The notes: generated by a model from the letters alone, not told the origin. DNA of 64,000 bases from Marasmius tenuissimus (GCA_029532415.1 JAQOTA010000060.1:2852001-2916000); one strand, 5' to 3'. Positions 47,324 through 61,200 are shown, numbered from the stretch's first letter. Numbers and translations: made by a program.

Positions 47324-50300
47324 GACGGCGGCGATGGGATGGAGGGGGTAGCATTCACAGATGCTTGATGTGGCGGGTAGTCGAACACCATAATTATTTT
47401 ATTCCTACTCTTCACTGGTCGACTTTTGGCCACGTTCTCTGTGGATTTTCTTTTCGCCTACGTATCTTTTTGTATGATTATTGACAATACCAGCCAGTCT
47501 TGACGGTGCGAGGAAGATATTATTAAAGTATAATACCAGTAATGATGATACGTGCACATGTCTTCGAGCTTCGAGAGTGCCTCTCAAACTTCAGACGACC
47601 CCGACTCAGTACAAGTACATCTGTACCTCATAGCATCACACCATATATGGGCAAACGTGAAATTGAGTGTAAGATTGAACTCAAATTCTTGAAGGTACAA
47701 AACAGGAAGCACCTGCATTGTCCGTACGATCCAACTCACGACCAGAGTATTGTGAGTCCGAGAAAGCGAGCTCCGTCGGAAAAGGTACCCAGATATCGAG
47801 AGCATCCCGGGATTAACATCGTCGACAGGACGTAGTTATTCAAATCACGTTTTACTCTCCTCGACTCCGTGAGCGAACAGTTTACGGTGTCCACAAGCAC
47901 GACAGGATACAGCAAGAACGCCGGAAATAAACGTGGATGGTGTGTCCGTTATTTCCTCGATGCGATACCAGGAGCCCCCTCCATGTGGCTATTCCGAGCC
48001 AGCAAACAGCCCGAACCCTTTGACTCTTTGATTACGCCAGGCGAGGGGACTGGGATTGTTGTTGAGATTCCGACGAGTACGACGAGGTAAAGCACTGTCA
48101 GCTTGCCCTTTATGTTATGATTTCGATGTCTCCAATAAGCTTGCCTGCGTCCAGTTAGATCGTGTAGATGTGGTCTCGTCGCTCGCTTATCGACGCAACT
48201 CGAACTTGGCGGGCGTTTGGAATCTGAAGTGGTACTGCAGCGCTAGATCAAGGTGAGGAGAAGTCAAATTGGCTGCAAGCGTACAGCAAGAGGATAATTT
48301 CAAAAGTGAAAGATGCGCTCGGTTGAGTTCATGAAGGATGTCGATGAATTGTGAGCCTGATCCAGTAGGTGAGAGGGTGTAGAACGGCATTGTGTATGAG
48401 TATGGGACGTTGCGAAAACGAATTTGGTTTCGAAAAAGTCTGGTTCGCTGGTTCGAGAATGGTAGTGGCCCAAAGTAAAGCTGATTTGGATGCTGGAATG
48501 GGATCTAAAGCACCTTATGGACTTTTCGCGAAGGGCTCTTTTTGCACAAGCCTGATTGGGAGGTATGACAGTGATTTCGACGGCAAATCTTTGAGCCTTG
48601 CCCGACACTGCGTGTTTCCTCTTCAACACTGTGGTGGTTACTCAAAGCCCTGAGAACATCAGCAAAATACCCCTTCCGTCATAATGCCATTTGATACCCC
48701 AATACCCGTGAGGTAGCCCGAAACTCGCTGTACCTCATTGAGAGCAGGAACAGGGGTCTTAACATGTTAAAACTTTTCTAAAATATGGAAGAATAAGAAG
48801 AACCCGTGAGCACGATACTGGTAGGAATCAATTGATTTTCGTACCTTCTAATGAGTTTTGAGAATGATACCGGAGAGCGAAGGTTGTTGCGGTTTGCACA
48901 GGGTGTACCGGGTTTCGGAGGGTTTTAACCAGTTTTGAGGGAGAGTACCGGATAGCGGATGTCGCGGCGAGTATTAGAGAATCTTACAAGTACCAGCGAG
49001 TGGCAGAGAGAGTAACGGGTAGCAGTGAGGATAATGAGTTCTCGGGAGGGTAACAAATGGCAGGCATTATTGGCTGGGAGGATGTACAGCATAGCTAGGA
49101 CCCCTCGTGGATTTCGCACTCGGATGTAGGGAGCAGTAAGATATTATTAGGGTCGTATATTAACAACATGAAGGCCAGATCTACGATACTGTATATGGTG
49201 AGTACAGAAAGACAACATATATTCTAATTCCAGCAGAACCACAGCAAAGAACAACAGCGAGGGTCCTGTATGTCAATATCAGTCACTGGGACAATGGCAA
49301 GTATCTAGATAAAGAACATACCAAAGTATACCATAACTCAACGACGTTGATAGCAGAGAACCCAACCTCACATACATTGTGTATCCTGTGAAGGTAAAGA
49401 AGTATGAGCTTGTGTATCCCTCTGATAAAGCGAAGGTGTACACACGTTGTATGGTGCATATATGCACCTTATTGTCGGTGATGGTGAATGATTTGCAGAG
49501 ACAGGGACAATGTCGACGGCAGAAATGATCAACGCGCTATGGTAAAAGCACAGGTAACGACAATCAGTGACAATATTAAGGGTGGAGGTAAGGTGCACGT
49601 ACATTTCTACCCATCCTATTCTGTCCTTTCGGGCACTGGATGGACTTACTCAGTGTATGGAGAGAAAACCTGAGAATCAAGTTGAACATACCTATAATCA
49701 GACGACCCGGTTCAAGTTAAGATTGGAGGTAAGCCATCGAGGGACTTGAGTGGAGACAACATGTTGAGTAAGTGGAGTGTAATAGACAAGAAGGGACAGT
49801 AAGAGGAAAATGGATGGAATGGGCACCGAGGAAACGAAGCGAAGGCAGTGGTGGGGGGAGGGAAGAAAGGAGGGATGGGTGACGACTTGCAGCGCTTCGG
49901 GTTTATATAGCACGTAGGTGGTCTGTGCGGCCATTGTGGAAGTGGTTGAGGGTGAGGAATGATGGCATTGATGACGACGAGTGACGGAGTACCTACTTCG
50001 TCACTGCCAGCGTTTCGAGAGAGTACTCGAGGTCCTCGTATGAGTCCAAATAGCTAAGAGCTGCGACCATCAGGATACAACGAGCGATGGATAAAAAAAA
50101 AAGCACGTACCTGTGCCGCAATTGCATCCAATCGTCCCAAATGAGGTTTGGTATCTTGAAGAACCGTGTAGCCTGCGGGCTGTTATCTGTCGATTCCGTG
50201 AATTGAAGAGAGTTGAGCGTCGATGGTGGTGGTTGAGAATTAAGAGGGGCATAAGTTGCCCACGTGTAGGTAAGCGAGGGATATATTTTGGACTCCGACC

Positions 50301-51050
50301 AGAATTCAGCGCAAGCGCTCAGTGGAAGCGCCTGGCGCTCAGGCTCAGAAGTTGTCTGCCAAGTTCACTCTCAACCACGCCGCTCATTGTTCGAGCTCAA
50401 GGTGAGTCGTCGCTGTGGTGGATATAACATATTCAATATCATAAGATACGCTTTCTACCATGTTTTCAGTGATTAGTATTGCTCAGAAGCCTGCCAATGC
50501 GTCAAAACCAACCAAAACTGGTTAAAACCCCCTTAGAATGTCCTGAAATTGGGTCAATGTGTTTCGTTCATCGCAATGAGTTCAGCAGGACACAACCCTG
50601 GATATGGGTTTTGGGAGTTTTAACGGCTTTCAGGTAAGTTTCAACCGTATTTTGACCGTGTTCTGATACTCTTCCAGCCGTCCGAAATTGTTTAAACGCG
50701 TCGCGGGTCTATTAACAAGGTATAACACTATTGAAATCTACCACTACCGGATCGCTGTGTCTTACTGATGCAAATCCGTTATATCTAGGTTGTATTCTTT
50801 AGGGTATTTTGCTGATGAATGAAGCCGAAAGGAATTCTGATGATTGATCTCAGTCCGACGATTGGCAATACGTTGTAATTTTGTGATGGTTACACACCTG
50901 TCTTCACTCATCTCGCCCTCTGCTCCTCAGTTTAGAGTAGGCTAGTGAGTCCCTCTCCAACTGAACCTCTCCATTGGCCTGATCAGTCGCGCATAGGTTC
51001 GAAGCCTCATTGGTGGGTGATAGTGATATATTTGAGGCAAAATACTGGTG
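47324..51050. other. 3.7-kb block not shared with the other units
   Basis: Lies between copy D and the place where unit homology resumes (about 51060). Apart from a possible gene fragment at 47550-48090 I see no gene. 48800-49090 contains loosely repeated GAGAGTACCGGATAGCGG-like phrases. 49140-49700 is AT-richer, and 50090-50102 has a poly-A run. The block explains the 13.1-kb spacing between copies D and E. Confidence 0.55.
47550..48090 (+). pseudogene. possible gene fragment of unknown function
   Basis: One reading frame is open from 47542 to TAG at 47833-47835 and again, in the same phase, to 48090. The first part reads KREIECKIELKFLKVQNRKH and HPGINIVDRT. The second part reads SEQFTVSTSTTGYSKNAGNK and RYFLDAIPGAPSMWLFRASK. 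Composition looks protein-like in both. A single in-frame stop between them suggests a broken gene, or a short intron I cannot place. No family recognised. Confidence 0.3.
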
Positions 51051-51159
51051 AATCTTTGTCATAATGCAAAGGAACCAATTGGTTTGCATAATGGGATTGC
51101 GCACCCACATGGACACACATCCAATCTCACAGCACACTAAATATCATCAAAAAGGTCGA

Positions 51160-52870
51160 TTGGCAGCGGCTGAGATCCCTGTCCACCAGACCCTCGATTC
51201 CCCGCCTATGTTGAAACCTGACTCGGGACAGCCCACCTCACACTTGATGAAGATGTTGGTGGTCGACCTAGTACCATAGGCGATCCCCGAGTAAGGATTG
51301 CTTATCGACTGGCCAAAGGCATGAACATACTTAATGAGGATGATAATGTGGTCGGGGTGCTCGCCGTTTTCGACAGGGACGCTCCTGGGTCTGGAACTTG
51401 GAGCTTTTGAGGAGTAACCTCCCAGAAGGTCACTCCATAGTGGGTGTTCTCTTTGCCCGCGCCCGCGGAAGCTGTGATGCTGCTCTACGCTGGCCAATGA
51501 CGCGAGGTCAAACTGGATGCGGGTCACGTCAAAGTCTAATTTCGTGGACCGAGGAGGTAGGCATTCGTCGTGGCAGCGTAGACGGTATTGAGAGTGTCAA
51601 CTCTTGATACATCATCAAGAAGATTGAAGCGATATAAATTCAGCGAGTAACAAACAATGCGAATGTTAGATCGGGTTCCAGAGATGCGGTGTCTCCGGTC
51701 GAAGTGAATTCAGGAGTGAGCGTCGGTGGGTTCGGTGTCTTCCAAGCACGGCAACCGAGAGTCCATCGACAACTCCTTCCATTCAGCCGACCCGTTCTCC
51801 TGCTGTTGCCAGCCGTGAAGTCCTAGAGTAGACCATCCCCAGCACCTCTATCGTCCATCACTAGTCTGCATCTTGTCTCTGTCTAACCCTCTCCTCCAGC
51901 CGGCATAGCCAACTTCGATGCCGATCCCTTGGGGTTGCGGGTGGAGCCATGCTAGCGAGCAGAGCATGTCTGGGATCACATCATCCTTGTCTCGAAGGGT
52001 CCAAATTATTTGGAGCGTTCTACGCAGAGGCCGCTGATGAAGTGTTGAAGGTCTGGGTTCGTTGCCATTCTGATTGTCCAGTCTTTCGAGCCCTGCCTAG
52101 CTGCTGCCTGCATCCCGAGCACCGCTATCATCAAATACTGAAGTCCCTACTGCATTATGGAGGCACAGGTCGTTATCCGGGGAACGAAATTTGAGAGCAG
52201 CCTGCAGGCCACGACACCATGGTACAGAGACGTGATAGTACTGTTCTTCTGGATGACAAAAGATGTACTGGGCAGGTGCTCAAATAATATTCGTGAGAAT
52301 TGAGTGTAGGCTGCGAAAGGCATCGAGTTGCAGCTGCAGTCAGTCTGGACAGGATGACGCCGCGATGTACACGCCGGGTCTCGTTTGAGAGGCTTTGATG
52401 ATAGTAAGGCAAGAGTGACGAGTTTGAGTATCCGTGTTACTGGAGGGCGAGCAGAAGCTGAGCAGATGGCTGATACCTTTGGGAGAGGCAACTACGAATG
52501 GCTTTGAATGCGGGAGAATGATAACAATGACCTGTAGTGAAGATGTGAGCAAATGAAAAGCGAGTGGCAAGGAAGCACGAGGGGAGAAAGGACGGTGCAA
52601 GAAAAGTATAGGTGAGACGTACAGGAACCAAGGAATGTTATCTCTGCCCTTCAGACGAGTAATCGAAGTCGAGAATGAGGGTCGATGATAGTTTGGATTT
52701 GGGGCCATTAAACACATCTTCCATTCATTGCCCTCGTACTGGAACCGCTCTTCAATAAAGCATTGGGTAAACTTAAATCGCAACAACATACCGAGCTCAC
52801 GGTCTCTGGCTTGTATTTCAGGGCTGTTTCCCAAGCCCTTCCCCTCCTGATAAAACTACCGGGGTGGACG
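51160..52870 (-). pseudogene. family-2 gene, unit 5 (decayed, best 5' and 3' parts)
   Basis: Minus strand. 5' exon ends in NSPEIQARDRELG before an intron GTATGT...TTCCAG (about 52793-52741). The next exon reads YEGNEWKMCLMAPNPNYHRP, then an intron GTACGT...CTACAG (about 52622-52533), then VIVIILPHSKPFVVASPKGI and SLTIIKASQTRPGVY-like sequence until TGA. The 3' part is open over 126 codons (51527-51147) and reads SVPVENGEHPDHIIILIKYV, HAFGQSISNPYSGIAYGTRS and ESGFNIGGESRVWWTG. At least two in-frame stops separate the good parts. These pieces give the clearest view of what the family-2 protein was. Confidence 0.55.
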
Positions 52871-53039
52871 CCCATCTGCACCAGTGGGTGGTCGTTGCAG
52901 ACGAAGGTGGGAAGATGGTTAGCACCTGTATTCCAACCAAGACCATGATGCGGCGCTGTTCGTGGCTTGTCTTTAACACCATCTATTACTCCAGAACAAC
53001 TCTAGTACGAACCAAAAATCGATCAAAACAGTTGTGACG

Positions 53040-56000
53040 ACCACCACATTATGGCCTCCCAACTGTCATTTTGCCCTCGTTTCAATACTCTCACCACTTG
53101 ACGATTTCAGTACTACATCACGACCCAGGTATCTTGGATCTCACAACCTCAGAAGGCTCTCGTACACATCCCAAGTCTATACCTTGAAGGCTACAAGGAT
53201 GATGCCACGCTCAAATAGCTCGACGAGGTGGATTCTGACATCTGGCTCGGAGATCTCGATCAAGGACGAGGGAGAGATCAACGGCAACATGGCGTGGATT
53301 CGGAGGCAGATGCGGACGATTAGAATAGGACGCATCTTTTGCCAACTTCCTCGCCAGACCATAACAGGTCAATCTTGTCGAGCTTATTTCCCCCTCCCTT
53401 CTTCCCCTCTTCGCGCGTTTTGCCGTCAGCAGAGGTTTTACGACCTACACCGAAAAACAGCATGGCTTGAATCTCGTCAAACTCTCCCTCAACCGAGTTC
53501 AAAGAGTTCCGCGCGCCTGCTCGAAATACTGTTGACCAGAAGGATGACCGACGAACGAGTATGATTATTGGCCGCTTCTGTCAAGGACAAGCCAACGAAG
53601 TCTGAAGGCGGAGTCGGAAGTGGAGGCTTACATAGAGCAGAGCGAGATTGAAGCGGTCAAGAGAGGTTTTGAACCCAGTGGTTGGTGTGTTTTCTACTTT
53701 ATCCACTCTCAATTGCTGACTCGTGAGGTTGCCTGCTATTTCGCCAGAGCCATCTCATTCCGTGCCCCTACTACTTCTATCATGTCCACCTTCCCCAGTC
53801 CATCACGATCACCTCTGCCTTCGTGACATCCTTCACCTCAATCTCAGCCAACTTTCCTTGCGGCACCTCTTCCACATCCGGGCTCTACCTCGGCTGCGCC
53901 CACCAGAGACGATGATCTCGAATCTGAACCTGAAGCCCCTCATTTCGCATCACCAGGGTCTCGTTTGGATGCCTACCTCATCGCTGCCCCTCCCAACACC
54001 GCTACCACCGACTCGAGGTTCCTCAGAATTGATTCCCCCTTCTTTAACATGACTACCGGATAGAAGAGATGAGACCACGACCTCGGAGTCCGGTTATCAT
54101 GCTTCCACAAGGCATCGAGGCCTACGTCTTCAAGTACAAATTTGCCAGGGCATTCGCTGTTGTCGTCGTGAATGGCCGGTATCCCCACAACTGAGTCCGA
54201 GTGGGGGGTCGCCGATTTCGGTTGGAGAGTTGAGGGAATGGGCCGAAGCCGATATGAGCAGGAATCAGGCTCAGCGAACAGATTCGGTGCCTTGAGCACC
54301 CGTCTTTGCTGCGGAATCGACGTTGTCTGAGATCGTGGGTGAGGTTCCCAAAGCTCGCCCCCTCCATCGATGACAAGATATCTCGACCCGTGCAATCACA
54401 TCGTTCTCTCGAGCCGAGCCCACACCTGTCAAAGCACGTGTTTTTCACCTTTGACATGGCGACGCCTCCATTTATGGTCAATCCCCGCTATCAAAATCGA
54501 CCATATGTCGTTTCTGTAGCGTGTTGCGAGGTCATAGGAATGGGTTCAGTCTGTTCGGGTGTAGTCGAGAGAGGTTTTAAGTTCAGGTACGTGGTTCGTT
54601 GACTTTTTCTCCCTCCGAATCTCTAATTTCTGCCTCAAAACGTCGACCAACTGCAGTATTATTGACGATGTATCACTCTGAAAACAGCTGCCTTCGCGTT
54701 AACATCGATTACAATGCCTAGGAGGGTACATGGAGGGAAGGAGACGGCTTCGAGGCTCTGGGCCGGGAAAATGTGATAGGTTTGCTTTTCGCTATCCTTT
54801 TATCCTTCCCATTCTTACACTTCGTTACTCGTTTATTTCGCTTTTAAGTTTGTCTTTCGTTAGCCAGTCTCTGATTGGCACAACAGCATTTGCGAATCAC
54901 CTGCAGTCTCCGAAGACCCCCTCTCCCGGACGGACACGCAGATGTTGGACTATGTCCTCGCTGTTCTGTTCAGGCATGTTCACACCGCCTCGATGACCAT
55001 CACTTTTGGCCAGCATCTGGCTGTCTCTCGGTCAACGTTCACCTTTCCTGGCTGTTCATATTCCCCAAGTATCTCTTCAAACCATGGAAGAGGCACATCC
55101 CAGTGTCAACAGAAAAGTCCAAAGAGGTTCCGGAGGATGCCAATCCAGTGCTTGTCATACTCGTTCAAGTGTTAGTCACTCATGCTCGTCAGACAAGTCA
55201 TGGAGATCAACCTCGCCAGCCGTATCCAAGTTCACCGCTGCGCATATGACTGCTGCCTCACTTTAGCCACTCGATTCTTGCTCCACAGCGTATCATGGTC
55301 TTATCTTTGTGCCTCCGATCCATGCATGTCTGGCCTACTCACAAAGCAGCTTGGCATCCCCCCTCCCCTACACATAACTTTGCTCGCCCGTAAGACCTCC
55401 GTCTGCTTTGCACAACCCGACAGGAGGCGTTGTATCAAACCGGCATATGGCGCCGCCGTCCTCAAGCTTCCTCGTGCTCCCTCTCTCGTTTTGTTGTATT
55501 TGTCGATGGTTGCTGGATTGGGAGGTGAAGATAACGAGTATCATCTTGCGCAACTCTTGCCGTTCGGAATAGTGCTGGTGAAGGATGAAATGCGAGGTTC
55601 GGATGGATAACTTCGATACATCTTGAATTTACCGATTGGCCGGACGTGTTGCTCAAAGTTGTATTCACATGGTATAAACGACCAAAAGTGTTTCTTTTTG
55701 GTAGTCTGCGACCTGTGTATGTACTAGCATGTACCATAAACAAGTCTTCGAGTTTTTCTCTTTTTCCGACGCTTGTACTAGACTGAAATTATGCGTACCG
55801 CGGCACAAAAATTTCGAAGCTGGGACGAACGGTCCGCCGGCTCCTGACATATCCGGCTGAGAGCTGAGAGCTGACATGCAGTCCTGAGTCTTTCTCTTCG
55901 ACCTCCATGTCATCTTTCATTCTTGCACGGACCACAACTCTAAGTTATCTCGCCACCAAGTCGAAAACCTGAAGGCATCCCAAACCGAGCAGTGATTGGA

Positions 56001-56490
56001 CAATGACTTATATTGGATTTCACGACCAGGGTGAAGGGTATCAGGTAAGTTTTTGTAGTCCCCGAGGTACAATGCTCTCTGTAATGAGTTTTTACTTGGT
56101 CGAAGTCTCTCGAGACCTGGACATGCATCGCCGTACTCGAGGCCTCTCTCTCAAGCTAGACCTTGCTGGAAAATCGGGACGTCATGACGGATACACAATT
56201 GGAATCGAGCTTATCGGGTTTTGAGATAGACTCATCATACGAGTTTGGGCGCGATACAAATGGAAGGAACGGAGTCTAGTACGGGAGAATGATGCTGGTT
56301 GCGCAGAAACAGAGAAGAAAACCGTGCTGAGTTATATAGTGAGTTCACTCATTTTGGTCCGACGAGAACTACCGGCTCATACGCGTGGATAGGTTATGTT
56401 GTTCCCCGAATTAGCTATGAGCACAACGATTTCGCCTCGTCAAACGAGTTGTTTTCTTCCCTACAAGAATCTGAATCCAAAGTTTGAATG
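53040..56490 (+). pseudogene. family-3 gene, unit 5 (decayed)
   Basis: 5' block 53106-53305 reads YYITTQVSWISQPQKALVHI, PSLYLEGYKDDATL, a stop, then LDEVDSDIWLGDLDQ. 53473-53610 reads STEFKEFRAPARNTVDQKDD. A Ser/Pro-rich stretch lies at 53720-54050. 54306-54585 is open and reads RFPKLAPSIDDKISRPVQSH before an intron-like GTACGT...CTGCAG (54586-54656). The 3' part 56003-56224 reads RDLDMHRRTRGLSLKLDLAG. 56299-56487 contains TTGSYAWIGYVVPRISYEH, where unit 1 has a stop in place of Trp. Not continuous. Confidence 0.45.
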
Positions 56491-56889
56491 GTCAGGCCCA
56501 TGAATCTCAGTTGAGATGTCGATCGGGCTGCCTTGGTTCGTTCGCTTCCCGTTTTGGTACCTCCCGCAGCAAGGGTTCTCGTAAGCTATCCTTTGGTATT
56601 GATTGCAAAAGTGGAAGGCGGCCGACAACTTCGGACACTGTAAACTGTCCACTGGGTTTGCACTGGGTGAATCATGGATGCGTTCTGCCTTGTTCTCGAC
56701 TCGCTGGAATACGAACTTGGTGGATGTCATTTAGTTGTGGTTGTCAGGATTTGCTGGTCGCGGAGTCGGTCTTGCGCCGTGCTACAGGAACCAGACTTTG
56801 ATGACGGGAGACCGGACCACTGGTGATCATTTTTGTGATAGCGCTAGTGTGTTTGCGACAGCGTGAATAGCGCTGGGAAATATGAAGTG

Positions 56890-57007
56890 GATAAGGCCTC
56901 GTGCAGGACATGAGGAGAGCTGTTGGGCAGGGTGAGGCTGCGTTCGACCTCCCTCCCCTCTGCCCATCCTCTCCCTTTCCAACCTCTCAAAGCTCTGTTC
57001 TAATTCC
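56890..57007 (+). promoter_or_regulatory. upstream region of family-1 copy E
   Basis: GATAAGGCCTCG at 56890-56901 as in copies A and B, then a pyrimidine tract to the ATG at 57008. The promoter region looks preserved although the gene itself is interrupted. Confidence 0.4.
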
Positions 57008-58157
57008 ATGGCCTCTTGCTTCCCCAACGCCCAAGGCATGAACATAGGATCCCATGCCAACTTCCTGGCCATTGCTGGAAACCCGACAATCAATAACAAC
57101 TATAACACTTCGGAGAGAGAGAATCAATTGACTCTGGTAAGTAACACTTTGTGTTGTTGGTTTCAATCTTTGACCTTGCCTCTAGCGCGGAAGAACGGTC
57201 AGAAAGGTCATCGATGGCGACATCAATTATCAGCGTGTTCTATCGTCCAAGGTTATTTGCGTCAACGTCAAGCTGGAGGGGACATCGCAATCGACGGAGC
57301 CGCAGGTCATTAAAATCAAGAAAATGGAACAGACCGCCAAAATATGCGGGTACCGGGGAAAGTTTATGGCGACAAGTTTTGAGCCAGTTGACGAGAAGGA
57401 TCGAGAAGGATTTGAACAGGTCCAGTTTGGCGTTTGATCTACGAAGAATACTCTGATGGTTGGCTTCAGATAGTAAAGGTGGTTCTCGAGACGGCGATGT
57501 GCGGGCAGTGAGTTGACCTCAAATTGTTCTGTTGGTCGGTGTAATGAAGTGTTGCAGGTCGGCGCTGCTCAAACAGGTGTTTGCAGTGGCCGAGTCCGAG
57601 AATGCGATGACGATGATTGCACACAACAGTAAGTTTCCTGTTGGGACTTTTGAGTGTGAATGCTCAAAGGCATCAGAACTCGCGGATGGTTACGAAGTAG
57701 TTGATCGGTACCGGGGAAAGGAATGGATTGTATACTACTATCTAACTTATACAAATGTATGTTCAACCTTTGAGCTTTTTGACCCAGCTGAGGAGTGTCC
57801 TTAGGTGATTGCAATCCAGTCTTTGTGTGCCGACGAGACTCTGAGCTTTCCAGTGAGTTTATTGTTTCTGGACCGGCTGGCTAATAACAGCAAAAAGGTT
57901 ATGGATCGTTGGAGAGATTGGTCGTTCAACATCAAGAATTTGGCTTGGCAATACAACCCCGCTTCTCTCTGCCTCGATCCACTGACCGAAGACAACCTCC
58001 GACCACTCATCTATCCCTACACCCCACTTCGCCAAGACATCCCCCTTCGACAACTTGACGCCGCCGAAATCGTCGTCCACATCGAGAAAAGCTTGGGCGA
58101 TGTTTTGCATCTAGTTGCGTCAGTGGGAGGAAGGTGGATCACCAACCTGTCACTCTA

Positions 58158-58167
58158 CGCCCGACAC
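58158..58167 (+). repeat. left target-site duplication of the MULE
   Basis: CGCCCGACAC, repeated exactly at 62181-62190. In the other family-1 copies the site occurs once, as TGCCCGACAC followed by GGACTG (copy A), so the uninterrupted order is clear. Confidence 0.9.
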
Positions 58168-58290
58168 ATGTTGGGCACGCACACCCTCACCGTCAGGTGT
58201 TGACATAATCTTCTCACACTCGGCATCTCCCGAGATCAGTGGGCGCGACCTCGCGAAGTCCTACAAACGTACTACTTAGCTATACATAGT
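58168..58290 (+). repeat. left terminal inverted repeat of the MULE
   Basis: Begins ATGTTGGGCACGCACACCCT; inner end near CTATACATAGT. Pairs with 62058-62180. Confidence 0.9.
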
Positions 58291-58294
58291 GCAG

Positions 58295-61200
58295 CTAGTC
58301 CATGAACATAGTCGTCATATTACTGTCCTTGTACGTGCGCGGCATTTTTCTTCCCGAAAGCTCGCCCTCTATGTCTGCACCCATCTTGTCTATGATGTCC
58401 CATGCACGTTTGATACCCTTATGCATTTTAGGGTGAAGTCCACGAGGATTTTGTGCGAGAGACATAATGGTTTCCCAACGTCCATTTATGTGGTCAATCT
58501 GAGCCTGAGAAACAAACATTCTTTGACGCTGTGGAGATGAGTGAGTAAAGTTCCATCAGAAAATTTAGAACTTCAAACTTACCATATCCTCGGTATCATC
58601 AAAAGGTTCCGGCAACTCGTCAAACTTGGAGCTGATGTGAAAGTCGCTCGAGCCATCATCGATATTGAGATCACCCTCCCCATCATTGCCGCCGCTCAAA
58701 AGCTCCTGTATCTCATCTGCCTCATAGGCCGAGCTGGTTTCAAACTCGGAACTCGCCCGACTCGACGCCCTGCTGTGAGCCCTCCGTACTGTGCTATGTC
58801 CTGCCCCAATAACCACCATGTCTACTTCTTGCTCCTCGTCTTCATCATCCGAAGGCAACGATTCTATGGATGTGTTGATACCGGGGAGTATGTAAAAAGG
58901 AGGATAGTGGTTGCGTTGGAGATTCTGGAAGAAGGCTAGAGGTGTGGGTATCCCCTTTTCCAGTGCCTTCCTAACAAGGTGCTTGCAGAGTAAAAACCGA
59001 CTAATGAGATATGACGGGCAACTGCACACCCATTTCTCAAGGGAGGTATAGTACCGCCCGTTTGGTTGCCTTTCTGCTTCGACCTCCGCCTCCGCCTCCG
59101 ACCTTTCAATTCCAGTGAGTTGTTTCTTTGCCAGTTCTGCCAGCTCTTTCTCATATGAACGCTGACAGTCTGACTTGGCGTAGGCATTCCATGTTGCTCG
59201 CCATGAAAGCCTCCATGGTGCAAGTGGAATTGATTGGCCCTGGCGACGGAGTCCCTTCAAGTCTATGATTTTCTGTTGAACTCGGGGTAGCAAGTATCGG
59301 AGGACAACGTGAACAACGAGATCGAGTCAAGGCTGATTGAATTGGGGTAAGTCGTGACGCTTGAGAGCCTTCCAGGTGCTCTCAACAATCATCGTTGTCT
59401 TGATCCTTGGAATAGCCTTGCAGGATGCCCGTGCCCACAAGACCCACTGCTTTCGAGTATACCACCGATTCCAAAGGTAAGACCAAGTCTGTGCGAGATT
59501 GTTCTTGCGACAATACTCATATGTCTCACGAGTGGCCTCTTTCCATATCTCTTCGCCACTCTGTGTTGTTCCCTTCTCATCAATTGGAATTGACTCGTGG
59601 CGGTGGAGGTGACACCAGAAAAGCCAAGAAATAGCTGCGCGATGCTCCGCCGGGCAAAACTGTGGGAGGCCTTTCAGTCCTCGCATGGCAGGGGGCGAAG
59701 GATAAACTTTAGTTTGTTGGTTGCCGTGTTTCAGGACAAATAAGGCTGGACGGCACGTCTTTTCCTTGTAAACAACCATGTGAGTCAGTAATTCAAATTC
59801 ACTTGGACAGTACTGACTGCTGCTTGTTCGATACTGGTTGGGCCGCTTACTCGGGGTTCATCAACTTCTCCGACCTTGATGGCATTGAGTTCGTCCTCGA
59901 GGAGCTTCAGATCTGCCTCGAGATCTGCTATCCTGGCGTCTGACTCGTCTTCCTTCACTGTACTGGTTGAGACTAGGTGAGCCTTCAATGCACTGACATT
60001 GATCCTAATTTTCAGAGGTTCCGCGGGGCACTCCTCTTCAACATCTTCCTCATGAACACCGTCCTCTAACCAGCCCATTGTAACACCTGGTGCCCATGTT
60101 GGATCAATAAAGTCAAAGACTTTGTGTGCTTTTCGAGGGTTGTATGCCGCCAGTGGCCGGTTCTCGGTGAGTTGTTTCTCCAAGTATCGTATCGCGTGCC
60201 AGTAGCATAGCTGGTGTTTTGCGTCGGCTAGTACGTGTCGGCAAGCATTTATTTCTGAGGTGTCTTTGTCCGAGAGAGTGAACTTGATATTGGGACATCG
60301 AGATTTTGTGAACTTGAGTAGGTCATGTAGCAACAGGTCCTTGGAGCCTTCCTCCATGGTCTCGTCATGGGTCGTGAACATGAATGCAAGTGGTATAGCC
60401 TCGCCATTTCTCTCTGCAATGACTGCATAAAGCTCGTAACCTAGCACATTGGTTTTCCCTTTCATACTAGTGAGTATCATAAAAGTTACATTGTGGATAT
60501 TGTACTCACAAGTAGAATCCACAGCAATCTCCTCAGTGCTCTCCGAGACAGCGTCAAGAATCTCTTTGAAGCCGAATGCGACACTCGATGTCCCTTGGAG
60601 ATCTTGTATTGGGATGATCTCCGTTGTGTGATCCTTGGTATACCTCTCGATTAGTGCTATGGCCGACAAGACCTGATCATCTTCTACCAGGCGCCACTGG
60701 TGTTGACTTAATTTTGTCCACTCTCTATAGACCTGCTTCCGTGTGATCTCTGTTTCTGGATCATCCTGCAGAATACTACTCCAGATCTTAGTAAGATGTT
60801 AGTACTGTGAGAATGAGATGCATTCGGTCTGATAGTGTTTACCTTGGATGCTGGTAAGTCATTTTCAACACCCTCTCGTATCTTTTCCTTGTAAAGCGGG
60901 GGAATGCTGATGTCGACGTAACAGGGGTGAGGATGGTGGCGTAACTTGATGCGGGCTTCATGGGGTGCCCCAGTCCGCATCGTCACTGATAAATAACCCT
61001 CACAGTTATACTGCTTCATTGTAGTACGCTCACGATGCTTTGCAGTGTCGTGATGAAGGCGTGACTTGGTGACCTCTTTCTCATTCTGCGCACAGAAGAA
61101 ATTGAAGGTCTTCATGTCCACATCCGATTTGCTTTCATGGGCATACTTGTAACTGTAAAATGGTAAATCTCATTAACTATTGTCATTACCCCACACAAGC

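Noticed and set aside
48800..49090. Loosely repeated phrases of the type GAGAGTACCGGATAGCGG
   Set aside because: Copies are too divergent and irregularly spaced to call a satellite or a CRISPR-like array.
50990..51010. AGGTTCGAAGCCT, resembling a tRNA B box
   Set aside because: There is no matching A box or acceptor stem within 100 bases upstream.
59310..59640. Plus-strand frames opposite the MULE transposase
   Set aside because: They are shadows of the minus-strand coding exon and contain no known domain.
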